From contig NZ_SNYV01000014.1 of the NCBI RefSeq assembly GCF_004363245.1, forward strand, positions 558,001 to 622,000: DNA of 64,000 nucleotides, in the 5' to 3' direction. Source of the stretch: Sphingobacterium yanglingense (GTDB taxonomy: Bacteria; Bacteroidota; Bacteroidia; Sphingobacteriales; Sphingobacteriaceae). This document shows positions 8,602-16,802 of this stretch, one piece after another. Both the position numbers and the translations under genes were made by a program. The first letter of the stretch is position 1. Every line of letters begins with the position of its first letter. The notes under the pieces are model-generated. The model had not been told where the DNA came from. It made no database searches and saw nothing but the letters and a program-made list of their open reading frames with translations.

Positions 8602-9453
8602 TTATTGCTTTCGATATTGGGTAGGAGTTTTGTTGAGTTGATCTTTGAAAATTTTATGAAAGCTTACAAAGTTATTAAAGCCGCTATCAAAGCAGATTTC
8701 CTTTAGACTAAGATCTGTGTATTTGAGTAAACGGCATGCATGTGCTACTCGAATTTCGCTTACAAATTGTATCGGGGTTTTTCCTGTTTTATTCTTGAAG
8801 TACCGACAGAATGAGTTCTTGGTCATCTTGGCTTGTTCGGCTAGTTTGTCAAGCTCCATTTTCGTCTTATAATGTTCACGGATATAATTCATGACATCAT
8901 TCATCCGACGTTCGTCGTTAGAGTGATTAAGGATAGCGTAGTTGTCACTGACCAGTCTTTTGTGGGGGAATGCGGCATATTGTGCAAGGGTCTGGAGTAA
9001 GTAGGTAAATCTCGTAACCCCTTCCGTGTTTAATATCGCCCGAAGTTGTTGTCTTAAGACAGCTAGCAGATTATCTTTTACTAAAAGGCCCTTTTCCGCA
9101 CTTTGTACCAATTCCTTCAATAGACTCATCTCTGGGATATTAAAAAAGTCAGTCCCAGCGAAATCTTTTTTAAAGTGTATGACTATACAATCAATAGGAT
9201 CTAACTGTTCATCGCCTCGCAGATCTTCAAAAAGCCAGTAATGAGGGAGGTTAGGACCGATGAGGACTACATCGCCTGCAGAAAAACTTTGGATGCAATC
9301 GCCAATGAAGAGGGTTCCATGCCCTTTATATATACATATAAACTCTATTTCCTCGTGGTAATGCCAGGTATTATGGTATTTGGGATAGCTGTCCTGTCGG
9401 ATATGGAAGCTACTGTAATATGTTCGGTCTAATGAAAGCTGTTTCAGTTTCAT
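8602..9453 (-). CDS. AraC/XylS-family transcriptional regulator, probable L-fucose sensor
   Basis: Regulator of 283 aa. The N-terminal cupin-like sensory domain (~15-110: WHYHEEIEFICIYKGHGTLFIGD...GDVVLIGPNLPHYW) is typical of sugar-binding AraC proteins. The C-terminal double helix-turn-helix (~180-283) includes ELDKLAEQAKMTKNSFCRYF and LSLKEICFDSGFNNFVSFHKIF. The gene is divergent from fucP across a 139-bp gap holding a direct repeat suited to AraC binding (9503-9541). I infer it activates the fucose operon in response to L-fucose or a pathway intermediate. The inducer and the sign of regulation are not visible. Confidence 0.9.
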   Translation of the reverse strand: MKLKQLSLDRTYYSSFHIRQDSYPKYHNTWHYHEEIEFICIYKGHGTLFIGDCIQSFSAGDVVLIGPNLPHYWLFEDLRGDEQLDPIDCIVIHFKKDFAGTDFFNIPEMSLLKELVQSAEKGLLVKDNLLAVLRQQLRAILNTEGVTRFTYLLQTLAQYAAFPHKRLVSDNYAILNHSNDERRMNDVMNYIREHYKTKMELDKLAEQAKMTKNSFCRYFKNKTGKTPIQFVSEIRVAHACRLLKYTDLSLKEICFDSGFNNFVSFHKIFKDQLNKTPTQYRKQ

Positions 9454-9502
9454 GATTCAATAGTAAGGTTTATATTCAAATATAATCTAGTTTTTTATAT
9501 AT

Positions 9503-9541
9503 GTTGGTAAAATGATTTATTAATGTGGTAAATTGCTTTAT
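9503..9541 (+). promoter_or_regulatory. Predicted AraC-type operator (direct repeat, 21-bp spacing)
   Basis: gttggtaaaatgatttat (9503-9520) and tgtggtaaattgctttat (9524-9541) agree at 14 of 18 positions and are offset by exactly 21 bp, two helical turns. An inverted ttaccaaat lies at 9574-9582, nearer fucP. This arrangement is typical for an AraC-family dimer activating an adjacent promoter; the second half-site abuts a TAtgTTTT element. Confidence 0.6.
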
Positions 9542-9592
9542 GTTTTATTCTAATTATCTCCCGTAATTAGTGATTACCAAATATAATCCAGT

Positions 9593-10855
9593 ATGACACA
9601 AGTAAAAAAATATACGTTTGCTATTATTCTGATCACTTCTTTGTTTTTCTTTTGGGGATTCATCCATAACTTGGACCCTATTCTGATTAAGCATCTTCGA
9701 AGCGCGTTTAGTTTGAGTCACTTTCAGGCATCTCTGGTAGATTCTGCAGTGTTTATTGCTTATTTCTTTTTGGCGATTCCTGCCGGGATTATTATGAAAC
9801 GCTATGGCTATAAAACCGGTATTTTAGTTGGATTGAGCTTGTTCGCTTTGGGCTGTTTTTTGTTTATTCCTGCTGCCAATACCATCAGCTATCCTTTTTT
9901 CTTAGGGGCCTTGTTTGTACTATCCTGCGGGTTGACCATTTTGGAGACTGCTGCGAATCCCTATATTACAGTATTGGGTGATCCAGAGAAGGCAACGCAA
10001 CGCTTGAACTTTGCCCAGTCTTTTAATGGGTTAGCGGCTTCCATTGCTCCAATAGTGGGGGGCATATTTATTTTGGCTGAGGAGCCTAAAAGCGGAGATG
10101 AGTTGGCCCGTATGAGTGAACAGGCTAGGTTGGCTTATATACAGGCTGAGACTTCTTTGGTAAAGGGGCCTTATTTAGTTTTGGGATTACTCATTCTAGT
10201 GGTTGCTGTTTTATTCTTTTTTACAAAATTGCCAGAGATAAAAGAAGAGGAAGGTGCTTCATCTAAAGGTTTTTTTGGGGCGCTGTTGCACAAGAACGTA
10301 CGGTGGGGAGTTTGTGCTCAATTTTTTTATATCGGGGCTCAGATTTATGTTTTTAGTTTTTTATTAGTATTTGCTGAGGATGCTTTAGGGATGAGTGGGC
10401 AGGAAGGAAAATATTATGCTGGGTTGGCGGGCTTTTTATTTATGGTGGGACGTTTTGTCGGTACTTTTTTTATGCGTTATATGAAGCCCTATAAATTGCT
10501 GATACTATACAGTATTATGTCTTGTTTGTTATCTCTTGTAGTCATTTACGGAACTGGTCTCATGACACTATATGCGCTTGTAGGAATTACGTTTTTTATG
10601 TCCATTATGTTTCCAACGATTTTTGCGATGGGGATAGCAGGGATAGGTGCAGATACTAAATCGGCCTCTAGTCTTATCATAATGTCTATTGTTGGTGGAG
10701 CTGTAATACCTCCTATTGCTAGTAAAGTAACTGATATAACGGGAAATATTCATCTTTCTTACTACGTTGTATTTATCTGTTTTGTTGTTGTGCTACTCTT
10801 TGGGTGGAACAATAGAGAGAAAGTAGTAGTAAGAGGAGATAAAGGAGAAAAATAA
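9593..10855 (+). CDS. fucP: L-fucose:H+ symporter
   Basis: Inner-membrane major facilitator transporter of 420 aa with about 12 hydrophobic segments. It belongs to the FucP family: LFFFWGFIHNLDPILIKHLR at the start of TM1, LVDSAVFIAYF, and the family motif GLTILETAANPYITVLG near residues 111-127. FucP imports L-fucose with a proton. It is the first gene of the fucose operon, divergent from the AraC regulator, and is followed 17 bp later by the mutarotase. FucP-like carriers of related sugars exist, but every neighbouring gene is a fucose gene. Confidence 0.92.
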   Translation: MTQVKKYTFAIILITSLFFFWGFIHNLDPILIKHLRSAFSLSHFQASLVDSAVFIAYFFLAIPAGIIMKRYGYKTGILVGLSLFALGCFLFIPAANTISYPFFLGALFVLSCGLTILETAANPYITVLGDPEKATQRLNFAQSFNGLAASIAPIVGGIFILAEEPKSGDELARMSEQARLAYIQAETSLVKGPYLVLGLLILVVAVLFFFTKLPEIKEEEGASSKGFFGALLHKNVRWGVCAQFFYIGAQIYVFSFLLVFAEDALGMSGQEGKYYAGLAGFLFMVGRFVGTFFMRYMKPYKLLILYSIMSCLLSLVVIYGTGLMTLYALVGITFFMSIMFPTIFAMGIAGIGADTKSASSLIIMSIVGGAVIPPIASKVTDITGNIHLSYYVVFICFVVVLLFGWNNREKVVVRGDKGEK

Positions 10856-10872
10856 GGATAAAAGGAAGTATT

Positions 10873-11202
10873 ATGAGAAGATATGCGTTGGCATTGGATT
10901 TACAGGATAATCCAGATTTGATAAAAGAATACGATGAATATCATCGTGCAGTGTGGCCTGATGTGATTCATTCTATACAGGATTCTGGTATACTTTCGAT
11001 GGCTATCTACCGCTTTAGTAATCGGCTTTTTATGATTATGGACGTAGAAGAGGGCTTTAGTTTTGAGAAGAAAGGGGAGATGGATGCAAATAATGAGAAA
11101 GTGCAGGAGTGGGAGACATTGATGTGGAAATATCAACGTGCTATGCCAGGAAGCCGTCCTGGCGAGAAGTGGGTAATTATGGATAAAATATTTGAGTTGT
11201 AA
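10873..11202 (+). CDS. L-fucose/L-rhamnose mutarotase (RhaM-like)
   Basis: Small dimeric mutarotase of 109 aa in the L-rhamnose mutarotase (DUF718) family, which interconverts alpha and beta pyranose anomers. Family marks are the N-terminal RYALALDLQDNPDLIKEYDEYH with His near residue 24, W-P-D-V near 28-31, and the C-terminal WETLMWKYQ...PGEKWVIMDKIFEL. Its place between the fucose importer and catabolic enzymes points to L-fucose as substrate, as for the equivalent gene in the Campylobacter jejuni fuc locus. It ends 3 bp before the dehydratase. Confidence 0.85.
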   Translation: MRRYALALDLQDNPDLIKEYDEYHRAVWPDVIHSIQDSGILSMAIYRFSNRLFMIMDVEEGFSFEKKGEMDANNEKVQEWETLMWKYQRAMPGSRPGEKWVIMDKIFEL

Positions 11203-11205
11203 CAA

Positions 11206-12870
11206 ATGGATAAGGTAAAAAAGGTTTTCTTACAGATACATCCGAAAGACAATGTGTTGGTGGCTTTAGTCGATCTTGAAAAAGGGTTTACTATTGATTG
11301 GAATGGTTATTCTTTCGTGTTAAAGGATAATGTATCGGCTAAACATAAGTTTACTGTAAGCAATTTGGATAAGAATGCAGAGGTATACATGTATGGTGTA
11401 CTGGTTGGAAAGGTGAATCAGGCATTAGAAATTGGAACATTGCTTACGGTGGATAATCTCCGGCATGCGGCAGGGGATTTTGAGTTGGGCAATAGAAAAT
11501 TGGAATGGCATAAACCGGATGTATCAGGTTTCGTTAACCGTCGTTTCAAAGGTTATCATCGTAGCAACGGAAGCGTAGGTACTGCCAACCATTGGCTGGT
11601 GATTCCACTCGTGTTCTGTGAGAATAGGAATGTGCTAACGCTTAAAGAAGCGCTTGAAGAAAAATTAGGTTATAAGTTAGATAGTAAAGATTATTCTTTT
11701 GAGGTTGAGGAGCTGATAGCGCGATATAAATCGGGAGCTTCGGTTGATGAACTTTTGAGTGTTGATTTTTCAGCAAGCCCGTTGAACGCATCGCAAAAGA
11801 GACTCTTTCCGAATGTTGATGGCGTTAAGTTCTTGAATCATGATATGGGCTGTGGTGGCACAAGGATGGACTCGGATGCCCTGTGTGGCCTGTTGGCGGG
11901 ATATATCACCCATCCTAATGTAGCGGGAGCTACGGTATTAAGCCTGGGTTGTCAACATGCGCAGGCATCGATATTACGGAATGAGATTGCTAAGCGCGAT
12001 CCTAACTTTGATAAACCACTGTTTGTTTTCGAACAACAACTGGAAGGCACAGAGCAAGGATTGATGGAAAAGGCCATCAAATCGACATTTGCTGGATTGG
12101 TTCAGGCGAATCAGCAATCTCGGGAGGAAGCAGGTTTAGATAAATTGTGTATTGGTCTAGAATGTGGCGGTTCGGATGGTTTCTCTGGTATTTCTGCAAA
12201 TCCGGCTTTGGGCTATTTGTCAGATATGTTGGTTACGTTGGGAGGTTCTGTGATTCTTTCGGAGTTCCCTGAACTCTGTGGTGTAGAGCAGGAGCTGAGT
12301 GACCGTTGTGTGGATGAGGAAACTGCCGAAAAATTTATGTTTCTGATGAAGAGTTATAATGCCAAGGCCGAGGCAGATGGATCAGGTTTTTATATGAACC
12401 CTTCACCTGGCAATATCCGTGACGGGCTGATTACTGATGCTATTAAGTCTGCTGGGGCAGCTAAGAAAGGGGGGACATCTCCTGTGGTTGCAGTAATCGA
12501 TTACCCAGGAGTTGTCAATGAGCCCGGATTAAATCTGCTATGTACACCAGGCAATGATGTGGAGAGTACGACGGCTGAAGTTGCTGCAGGGGCAAATGTT
12601 GTTCTTTTCACTACGGGGTTAGGTACACCTACAGGGAATCCTATTGCTCCTGTTGTCAAGTTGTCCACGAATACGAAGACCTTTCAAAAGATGCCAGATA
12701 TCATCGATATTAACTGCGGAACTGTTATCGATGGAGAGGAGAGTATTGCTGAGGTAGCCCAGAGAATATTGGAGTATGTCATCGCGATAGCTAGTGGCGA
12801 GCAAATGCCGAAGGCGGTTCAGCTGGGGCAAGATGATTTTATTCCTTGGCGAAGGGGAGTTTCACTTTAA
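11206..12870 (+). CDS. UxaA-family dehydratase, probable L-fuconate dehydratase
   Basis: Full-length altronate/galactarate dehydratase-family enzyme of 554 aa. The N-terminal SAF domain (~8-95) is followed by the large dehydratase domain, with NGSVGTANHWLVIP near 122-135, FLNHDMGCGGT near 210, LGCQHAQ near 248 and GLECGGSDGFSGISANPALG near 310-330. The conserved Cys residues fit an iron-dependent active site. In this operon the only missing step is L-fuconate to 2-keto-3-deoxy-L-fuconate, so I assign that reaction. Xanthomonas-type L-fuconate dehydratases belong instead to the enolase superfamily, while the C. jejuni fuc locus also carries UxaA-like proteins. The substrate is inferred from context; the family is certain. 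Confidence 0.82.
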   Translation: MDKVKKVFLQIHPKDNVLVALVDLEKGFTIDWNGYSFVLKDNVSAKHKFTVSNLDKNAEVYMYGVLVGKVNQALEIGTLLTVDNLRHAAGDFELGNRKLEWHKPDVSGFVNRRFKGYHRSNGSVGTANHWLVIPLVFCENRNVLTLKEALEEKLGYKLDSKDYSFEVEELIARYKSGASVDELLSVDFSASPLNASQKRLFPNVDGVKFLNHDMGCGGTRMDSDALCGLLAGYITHPNVAGATVLSLGCQHAQASILRNEIAKRDPNFDKPLFVFEQQLEGTEQGLMEKAIKSTFAGLVQANQQSREEAGLDKLCIGLECGGSDGFSGISANPALGYLSDMLVTLGGSVILSEFPELCGVEQELSDRCVDEETAEKFMFLMKSYNAKAEADGSGFYMNPSPGNIRDGLITDAIKSAGAAKKGGTSPVVAVIDYPGVVNEPGLNLLCTPGNDVESTTAEVAAGANVVLFTTGLGTPTGNPIAPVVKLSTNTKTFQKMPDIIDINCGTVIDGEESIAEVAQRILEYVIAIASGEQMPKAVQLGQDDFIPWRRGVSL

Positions 12871-12891
12871 TATAATTAACCACGATAGGAT

Positions 12892-14196
12892 ATGAGAAAG
12901 ATAGTACTGACATGTTTGTTGTTGTTTCACCTGCTGTCTGCGATAGGGCAGACGGGATATAAACCTGGTCCGGAAAACCTAAATGCTCGCAAATGGTTTG
13001 AAGAAGCTCGATTTGGCGTATTTATTCATTGGGGCGTGTATAGCATATTGGGAGACGGAGAATGGGTTATGAATAATCAGAATTTTGGGCTGCGGGAATA
13101 TGAACTATTACCTCGTTTCTTTAATCCTATTGATTTTAACGCAAAGCAGTGGGCTAAGTTATTTAAGCAGAGTGGGGCTCGGTATATCACTTTTACGAGT
13201 AGACATCACGATGGATTTTCAATGTGGCATACGAAACAATCTGCATACAATGTAGTTGAGTCTACTCCTTTTAAGCGTGATATTGTCCGAGAATTAGTGG
13301 ATGCCTGTCGAGAAGAAGGTATTAAGATCATGTTTTATTACTCTTTATTGGACTGGCACCGGAATGATTATCTACCTGCTGGAAGTACAGGACGGGGGAT
13401 TGTTGGACGGGATTCGACGCAGTCCGATTGGGGGAAATATATTGCTTTTATGAAAGGTCAATTGACTGAGTTGTTGACGCAGTATGGTACCATTGACGGT
13501 ATTTGGTTTGATGGACATTGGGACAAACCTAATGCGGATTGGCATTATGGAGAGATTTATAGCCTTATCCATCGTCTACAACCGCAGTGTCTCATAGGGA
13601 ACAATCATCATATTGCACCTATAGCGGGGGAGGATTTTCAGATGTTCGAGCGGGATCTTCCAGGACATAACACCACAGGATTCGGTACTAAGGCGGAGGA
13701 TATCGGGGCATTGCCCAAGGAGGTATGCGGTACTATCGCCGGATCTTGGGGTTTTGATATCAAGGATCGTAAGCGTAAGTCGTTTCAGGAAGTAATCAGC
13801 TATTTGATAAAAGCGGGCGGATACGGTTCCAATCTGTTGCTGAATGTGGGGCCTATGCCTAACGGTGAAATCCAAGATTACCAGCAGGAACGATTACTGG
13901 AAATGGGAAGTTGGTTGGATACCTATGGGGAGAGTATCTATGGTACCCAGGGAGGTTTTATAAAACCTACGGATGATTATGCTTTTACCCGAAAGGGGAA
14001 TATTGTCTACCTGCATGTATTGAATACGAAGTTGTCGAAATTGGAGGTTCCTAATTTTGATATCGGTATACAATCCATGACTTCATTTGACAAGAATCAA
14101 AAAGTGAAGTATACGTTAAGTAATTCAACCTTACAGGTTAGTCTTCCACTTGTTGTAGAAGATAAACCTTATGTATTAATAATAAAAACAAAATAG
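12892..14196 (+). CDS. Secreted GH29 alpha-L-fucosidase
   Basis: Alpha-L-fucosidase of glycoside hydrolase family 29, 434 aa. A signal peptide (KIVLTCLLLFHLLSAIGQ) indicates export to the periplasm or cell surface. The TIM-barrel marks are FGVFIHWGVYSILGDGEW near 43-60, SRHHDGFSMWHTK near 103-115, and the nucleophile Asp207 in IDGIWFDGHW. A short C-terminal beta region follows, and the length is near the family minimum without extra carbohydrate-binding modules. It supplies free L-fucose to the importer. Only 1 bp separates it from the following SDR gene, so a secreted enzyme is embedded in a catabolic operon. Confidence 0.95.
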   Translation: MRKIVLTCLLLFHLLSAIGQTGYKPGPENLNARKWFEEARFGVFIHWGVYSILGDGEWVMNNQNFGLREYELLPRFFNPIDFNAKQWAKLFKQSGARYITFTSRHHDGFSMWHTKQSAYNVVESTPFKRDIVRELVDACREEGIKIMFYYSLLDWHRNDYLPAGSTGRGIVGRDSTQSDWGKYIAFMKGQLTELLTQYGTIDGIWFDGHWDKPNADWHYGEIYSLIHRLQPQCLIGNNHHIAPIAGEDFQMFERDLPGHNTTGFGTKAEDIGALPKEVCGTIAGSWGFDIKDRKRKSFQEVISYLIKAGGYGSNLLLNVGPMPNGEIQDYQQERLLEMGSWLDTYGESIYGTQGGFIKPTDDYAFTRKGNIVYLHVLNTKLSKLEVPNFDIGIQSMTSFDKNQKVKYTLSNSTLQVSLPLVVEDKPYVLIIKTK

Positions 14197-14197
14197 T

Positions 14198-14962
14198 ATG
14201 TCAAAATTAGTTGGTAAAGTCGCTGTTGTAACCGGTGGAGGTAGTGGAATAGGTCGAGCTATAGTGGCATTATTTGCGGAGCAGGGAGCTACTGTGCATA
14301 TTTTTGATCTTAACGAGAAAGACGGGATGGCTACTGTAGAAGCGGTTGTTGATGCTGGAGGAAAGGCTATATTGCATTTGTGTAATGTTACGGATCAAGA
14401 ACAGGTAGGAGCGATTATTGGGCAGATTGGGAGAGTAGATATCTTGGTCAATAACGCTGGTATTGCCCATGTCGGAAATGTCGAGCATTGCTCGGGGAAA
14501 GATTTTGACAAGGTGTTTAATGTAAATGTGAAAGGTGCCTATAATATGCTGCATGCGATAGTTCCGTGCATGAAGAGCTATGGAGGCGGCGCCATTTTAA
14601 ATGTAGCTTCTATAGCTGCTCTTGTCGGTATTTCTGATCGATTTGCCTATTCTATGAGCAAAGGCGCGGTATATGCGATGAGTATGTCTATAGCTAGGGA
14701 TTACCTAAGGGATAATATACGTTCCAATTCGATATCACCGGCACGGGTTCATACTCCCTTTGTAGATGGCTTTATTCAGAAAAACTATCCTGGTAAGGAA
14801 GCTGAGATGTTTGATAAACTTTCTGCCTCACAACCTATAGGAAGAATGGCTAAACCGGAAGAAATTGCTAAATTAGCTTTGTTCCTCTGTTCGGATGATG
14901 CCGCTTTTATTACAGGCAATGATTATCCGATCGATGGCGGGTTTATTAAATTGAATAATTAA
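14198..14962 (+). CDS. Short-chain dehydrogenase, probable 2-keto-3-deoxy-L-fuconate dehydrogenase
   Basis: Classical SDR of 254 aa. It has the cofactor motif TGGGSGIG at ~13-20, an acidic residue after beta-2 (HIFDLNE) favouring NAD+, the NNAG motif, catalytic Ser in NVASIAA, and an intact YSMSK (Tyr-x-x-x-Lys). The C-terminal ITGNDYPIDGG is typical. In the non-phosphorylating fucose route a dehydrogenase oxidises C4 of 2-keto-3-deoxy-L-fuconate. Position beside the FAH-type hydrolase, and the better match of the other SDR to fucose dehydrogenases, make this one the likelier C4 dehydrogenase. The two SDR roles could be swapped. Confidence 0.75.
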   Translation: MSKLVGKVAVVTGGGSGIGRAIVALFAEQGATVHIFDLNEKDGMATVEAVVDAGGKAILHLCNVTDQEQVGAIIGQIGRVDILVNNAGIAHVGNVEHCSGKDFDKVFNVNVKGAYNMLHAIVPCMKSYGGGAILNVASIAALVGISDRFAYSMSKGAVYAMSMSIARDYLRDNIRSNSISPARVHTPFVDGFIQKNYPGKEAEMFDKLSASQPIGRMAKPEEIAKLALFLCSDDAAFITGNDYPIDGGFIKLNN

Positions 14963-14964
14963 TA

Positions 14965-15050
14965 GAAGATATGGGATTGAAGATATGAGATTTGAGGCGA
15001 ATACACTGTCTGATATCTCAGCTCTAAAATCTAATATCTCTCATCTAAAT
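14965..15050. repeat. Intra-operon word-repeat hairpin
   Basis: The 98-bp gap contains purine-rich words (agatatgagatttgag, 14981-14996) facing their near-complement (ctctaaaatctaatatct, 15022-15039), forming a long imperfect stem. A similar element lies at 37104-37187 before cysN. No gene or promoter motif is evident. Confidence 0.55.
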
Positions 15051-15060
15051 ACTATAGAAA

Positions 15061-15915
15061 ATGAAATTAATACGTTACGGCGAGTCCGGTAAAGAAAAAA
15101 TAGGGGTTCAGATTAATGGAATAAATTATGATACCACCGCTTTTGGTGGCGATTATGACGAGCGCTTCTTTGCGGAAAATGGTTTGGATAGGTTGGAACA
15201 GTTTGTTAAAGCTAACGCAGGACAGCTTACGGAGATCCCTAAAGATAGCCGGCTTGGTGCTCCGTTTGGTCGACCGTCAAAGATTGTTTGTATTGGGCTA
15301 AACTATAGAGATCATGCGGAAGAAACGGGAGCTGCTATTCCTGCCGAACCTATTATATTCATGAAATCCACTACGGCGCTTGTTGGTCCCAATGACCAGG
15401 TAGTTATTCCTAAAAACTCGGTTAAGACAGATTGGGAAGTTGAGTTTGGAATTGTGATCGGCAAGAAGGCTACGTATGTGGAAGAATCGGAAGCATTGGA
15501 TTATGTAGCAGGTTACGTGTTGCACAATGATGTTTCTGAACGCGAATTCCAGATTGAACGTGGTGGAACATGGGACAAAGGAAAAGGTTGTGATACTTTT
15601 GCTCCTATGGGACCGGTGATGACTACGAAGGAAGAGATTCCGGATATCAATAACGTACGCCTGTGGCTAAAAGTCAATGGTAAGACCTACCAAGAAGGCA
15701 ATACGAAGAATCTGATTTTTTCGGTAGAGCATGTGGTTTCGTATGTTTCTCAGTTTATGACTCTATTGCCTGGTGATGTTATTTCGACAGGAACGCCTGC
15801 AGGTGTCGGATTGGGGTTTAATCCACCAATCTATCTGAAAGAAGGAGATGTGATTGAACTTGGCGCTGATCATTTGGGCGAACAGCGACAAGAAGTTATC
15901 GCTTGGCGTAGGTAG
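15061..15915 (+). CDS. Fumarylacetoacetate-hydrolase-family enzyme, probable 2,4-diketo-3-deoxy-L-fuconate hydrolase
   Basis: FAH-superfamily enzyme of 284 aa. It has a short N-terminal domain (1-70) and the metal-binding catalytic domain from KIVCIGLNYRDHAEETG (~78-94). The metal ligands are visible as the Glu pair in DWEVEFGIVIG and a downstream Asp in VLHNDVSEREFQ, followed by the GDVISTGTPAGVGLG signature near 238-252. In the fucose route this hydrolase splits 2,4-diketo-3-deoxy-L-fuconate into pyruvate and L-lactate. Its place between the two SDRs and the lactonase supports that role; a generic acylpyruvase is the alternative. Confidence 0.82.
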   Translation: MKLIRYGESGKEKIGVQINGINYDTTAFGGDYDERFFAENGLDRLEQFVKANAGQLTEIPKDSRLGAPFGRPSKIVCIGLNYRDHAEETGAAIPAEPIIFMKSTTALVGPNDQVVIPKNSVKTDWEVEFGIVIGKKATYVEESEALDYVAGYVLHNDVSEREFQIERGGTWDKGKGCDTFAPMGPVMTTKEEIPDINNVRLWLKVNGKTYQEGNTKNLIFSVEHVVSYVSQFMTLLPGDVISTGTPAGVGLGFNPPIYLKEGDVIELGADHLGEQRQEVIAWRR

Positions 15916-15960
15916 TTGCGTGCTTAAGGTAAGAATAAGAGATTTTCAAAGAGATAGACG

Positions 15961-16791
15961 ATGCGTATAGATTCACACCAACATTTTTGGTTATTTGACC
16001 CTGTGAAGGATGCTTGGATTACGAACGATATGAAAGTAATACAACGTAATTTTCTACCAAATGATATTTCAAAGACACTTAAGGATAATCGAATCGATGG
16101 CGCGGTGTTAGTACAGGCTGATCAATCTTTGCGGGAGACTGATTTTTTGGTTGAGTTGGCCGGTGCTTATAAAATGGTGAAAGCTGTAGTGGGCTGGGTC
16201 GATTTGCGGTCAGATGATATCGAAGAGCAGCTTCAGAGACTCTCTGTTCATCCTATTATCAAGGGATTTCGGCATATCATAGAAGCTGAAGCGGATGTAG
16301 ATTTTTTGATGCAGCCTACTTTTCAACGAGGTATTAAGGCGCTTACGAAACATGGTTATACCTATGATCTATTAATACATCCTAGGCATTACAGTAGTAC
16401 TCTGAAGTGTGTTGCAGCTCATCCGAAACAGTCATTTATGTTGGATCATATGGCAAAGCCTGCAGTGGCTACTGGTGAGTTTGAAGAATGGGCTACTTTT
16501 ATTGAGGAATTGGCTGCCTTTCCAAATGTATATTGTAAGATTTCGGGGCTCGTAACACAAGCGGACTGGAACAATTGGTCTGTCACTGATTTTGAACGTT
16601 ATGTACAGCATGTAATTGCCTGTTTTGGTAAGGGGCGTATTTGTTTTGGTTCCGACTGGCCGGTTAGTTTGGTGGCGTCTACCTACGAAGAGGTCTTGAT
16701 GATAGCCAACACTTACATGGACGAGTTTAGCGAATCTGAACGCGCCGACTTCTGGGGACGGAATGCTGTAAGGTTTTATCACATAACATAA
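15961..16791 (+). CDS. Amidohydrolase-family L-fuconolactonase
   Basis: TIM-barrel amidohydrolase (amidohydro_2 / COG3618) of 276 aa. It opens with the metal-binding MRIDSHQHFWLFDP, has LVQADQSLRETDFLVELA near residue 50, a central FMLDHMAKP (His) near 160, and the terminal catalytic Asp in RICFGSDWPVS near 223. COG3618 enzymes include L-fuconolactonase and L-rhamnono-lactonase, which open the lactone produced by sugar dehydrogenases. In this operon the product is L-fuconate. The gene ends 11 bp before the second SDR. Confidence 0.88.
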   Translation: MRIDSHQHFWLFDPVKDAWITNDMKVIQRNFLPNDISKTLKDNRIDGAVLVQADQSLRETDFLVELAGAYKMVKAVVGWVDLRSDDIEEQLQRLSVHPIIKGFRHIIEAEADVDFLMQPTFQRGIKALTKHGYTYDLLIHPRHYSSTLKCVAAHPKQSFMLDHMAKPAVATGEFEEWATFIEELAAFPNVYCKISGLVTQADWNNWSVTDFERYVQHVIACFGKGRICFGSDWPVSLVASTYEEVLMIANTYMDEFSESERADFWGRNAVRFYHIT

Positions 16792-16802
16792 TATTGATAG
16801 GT

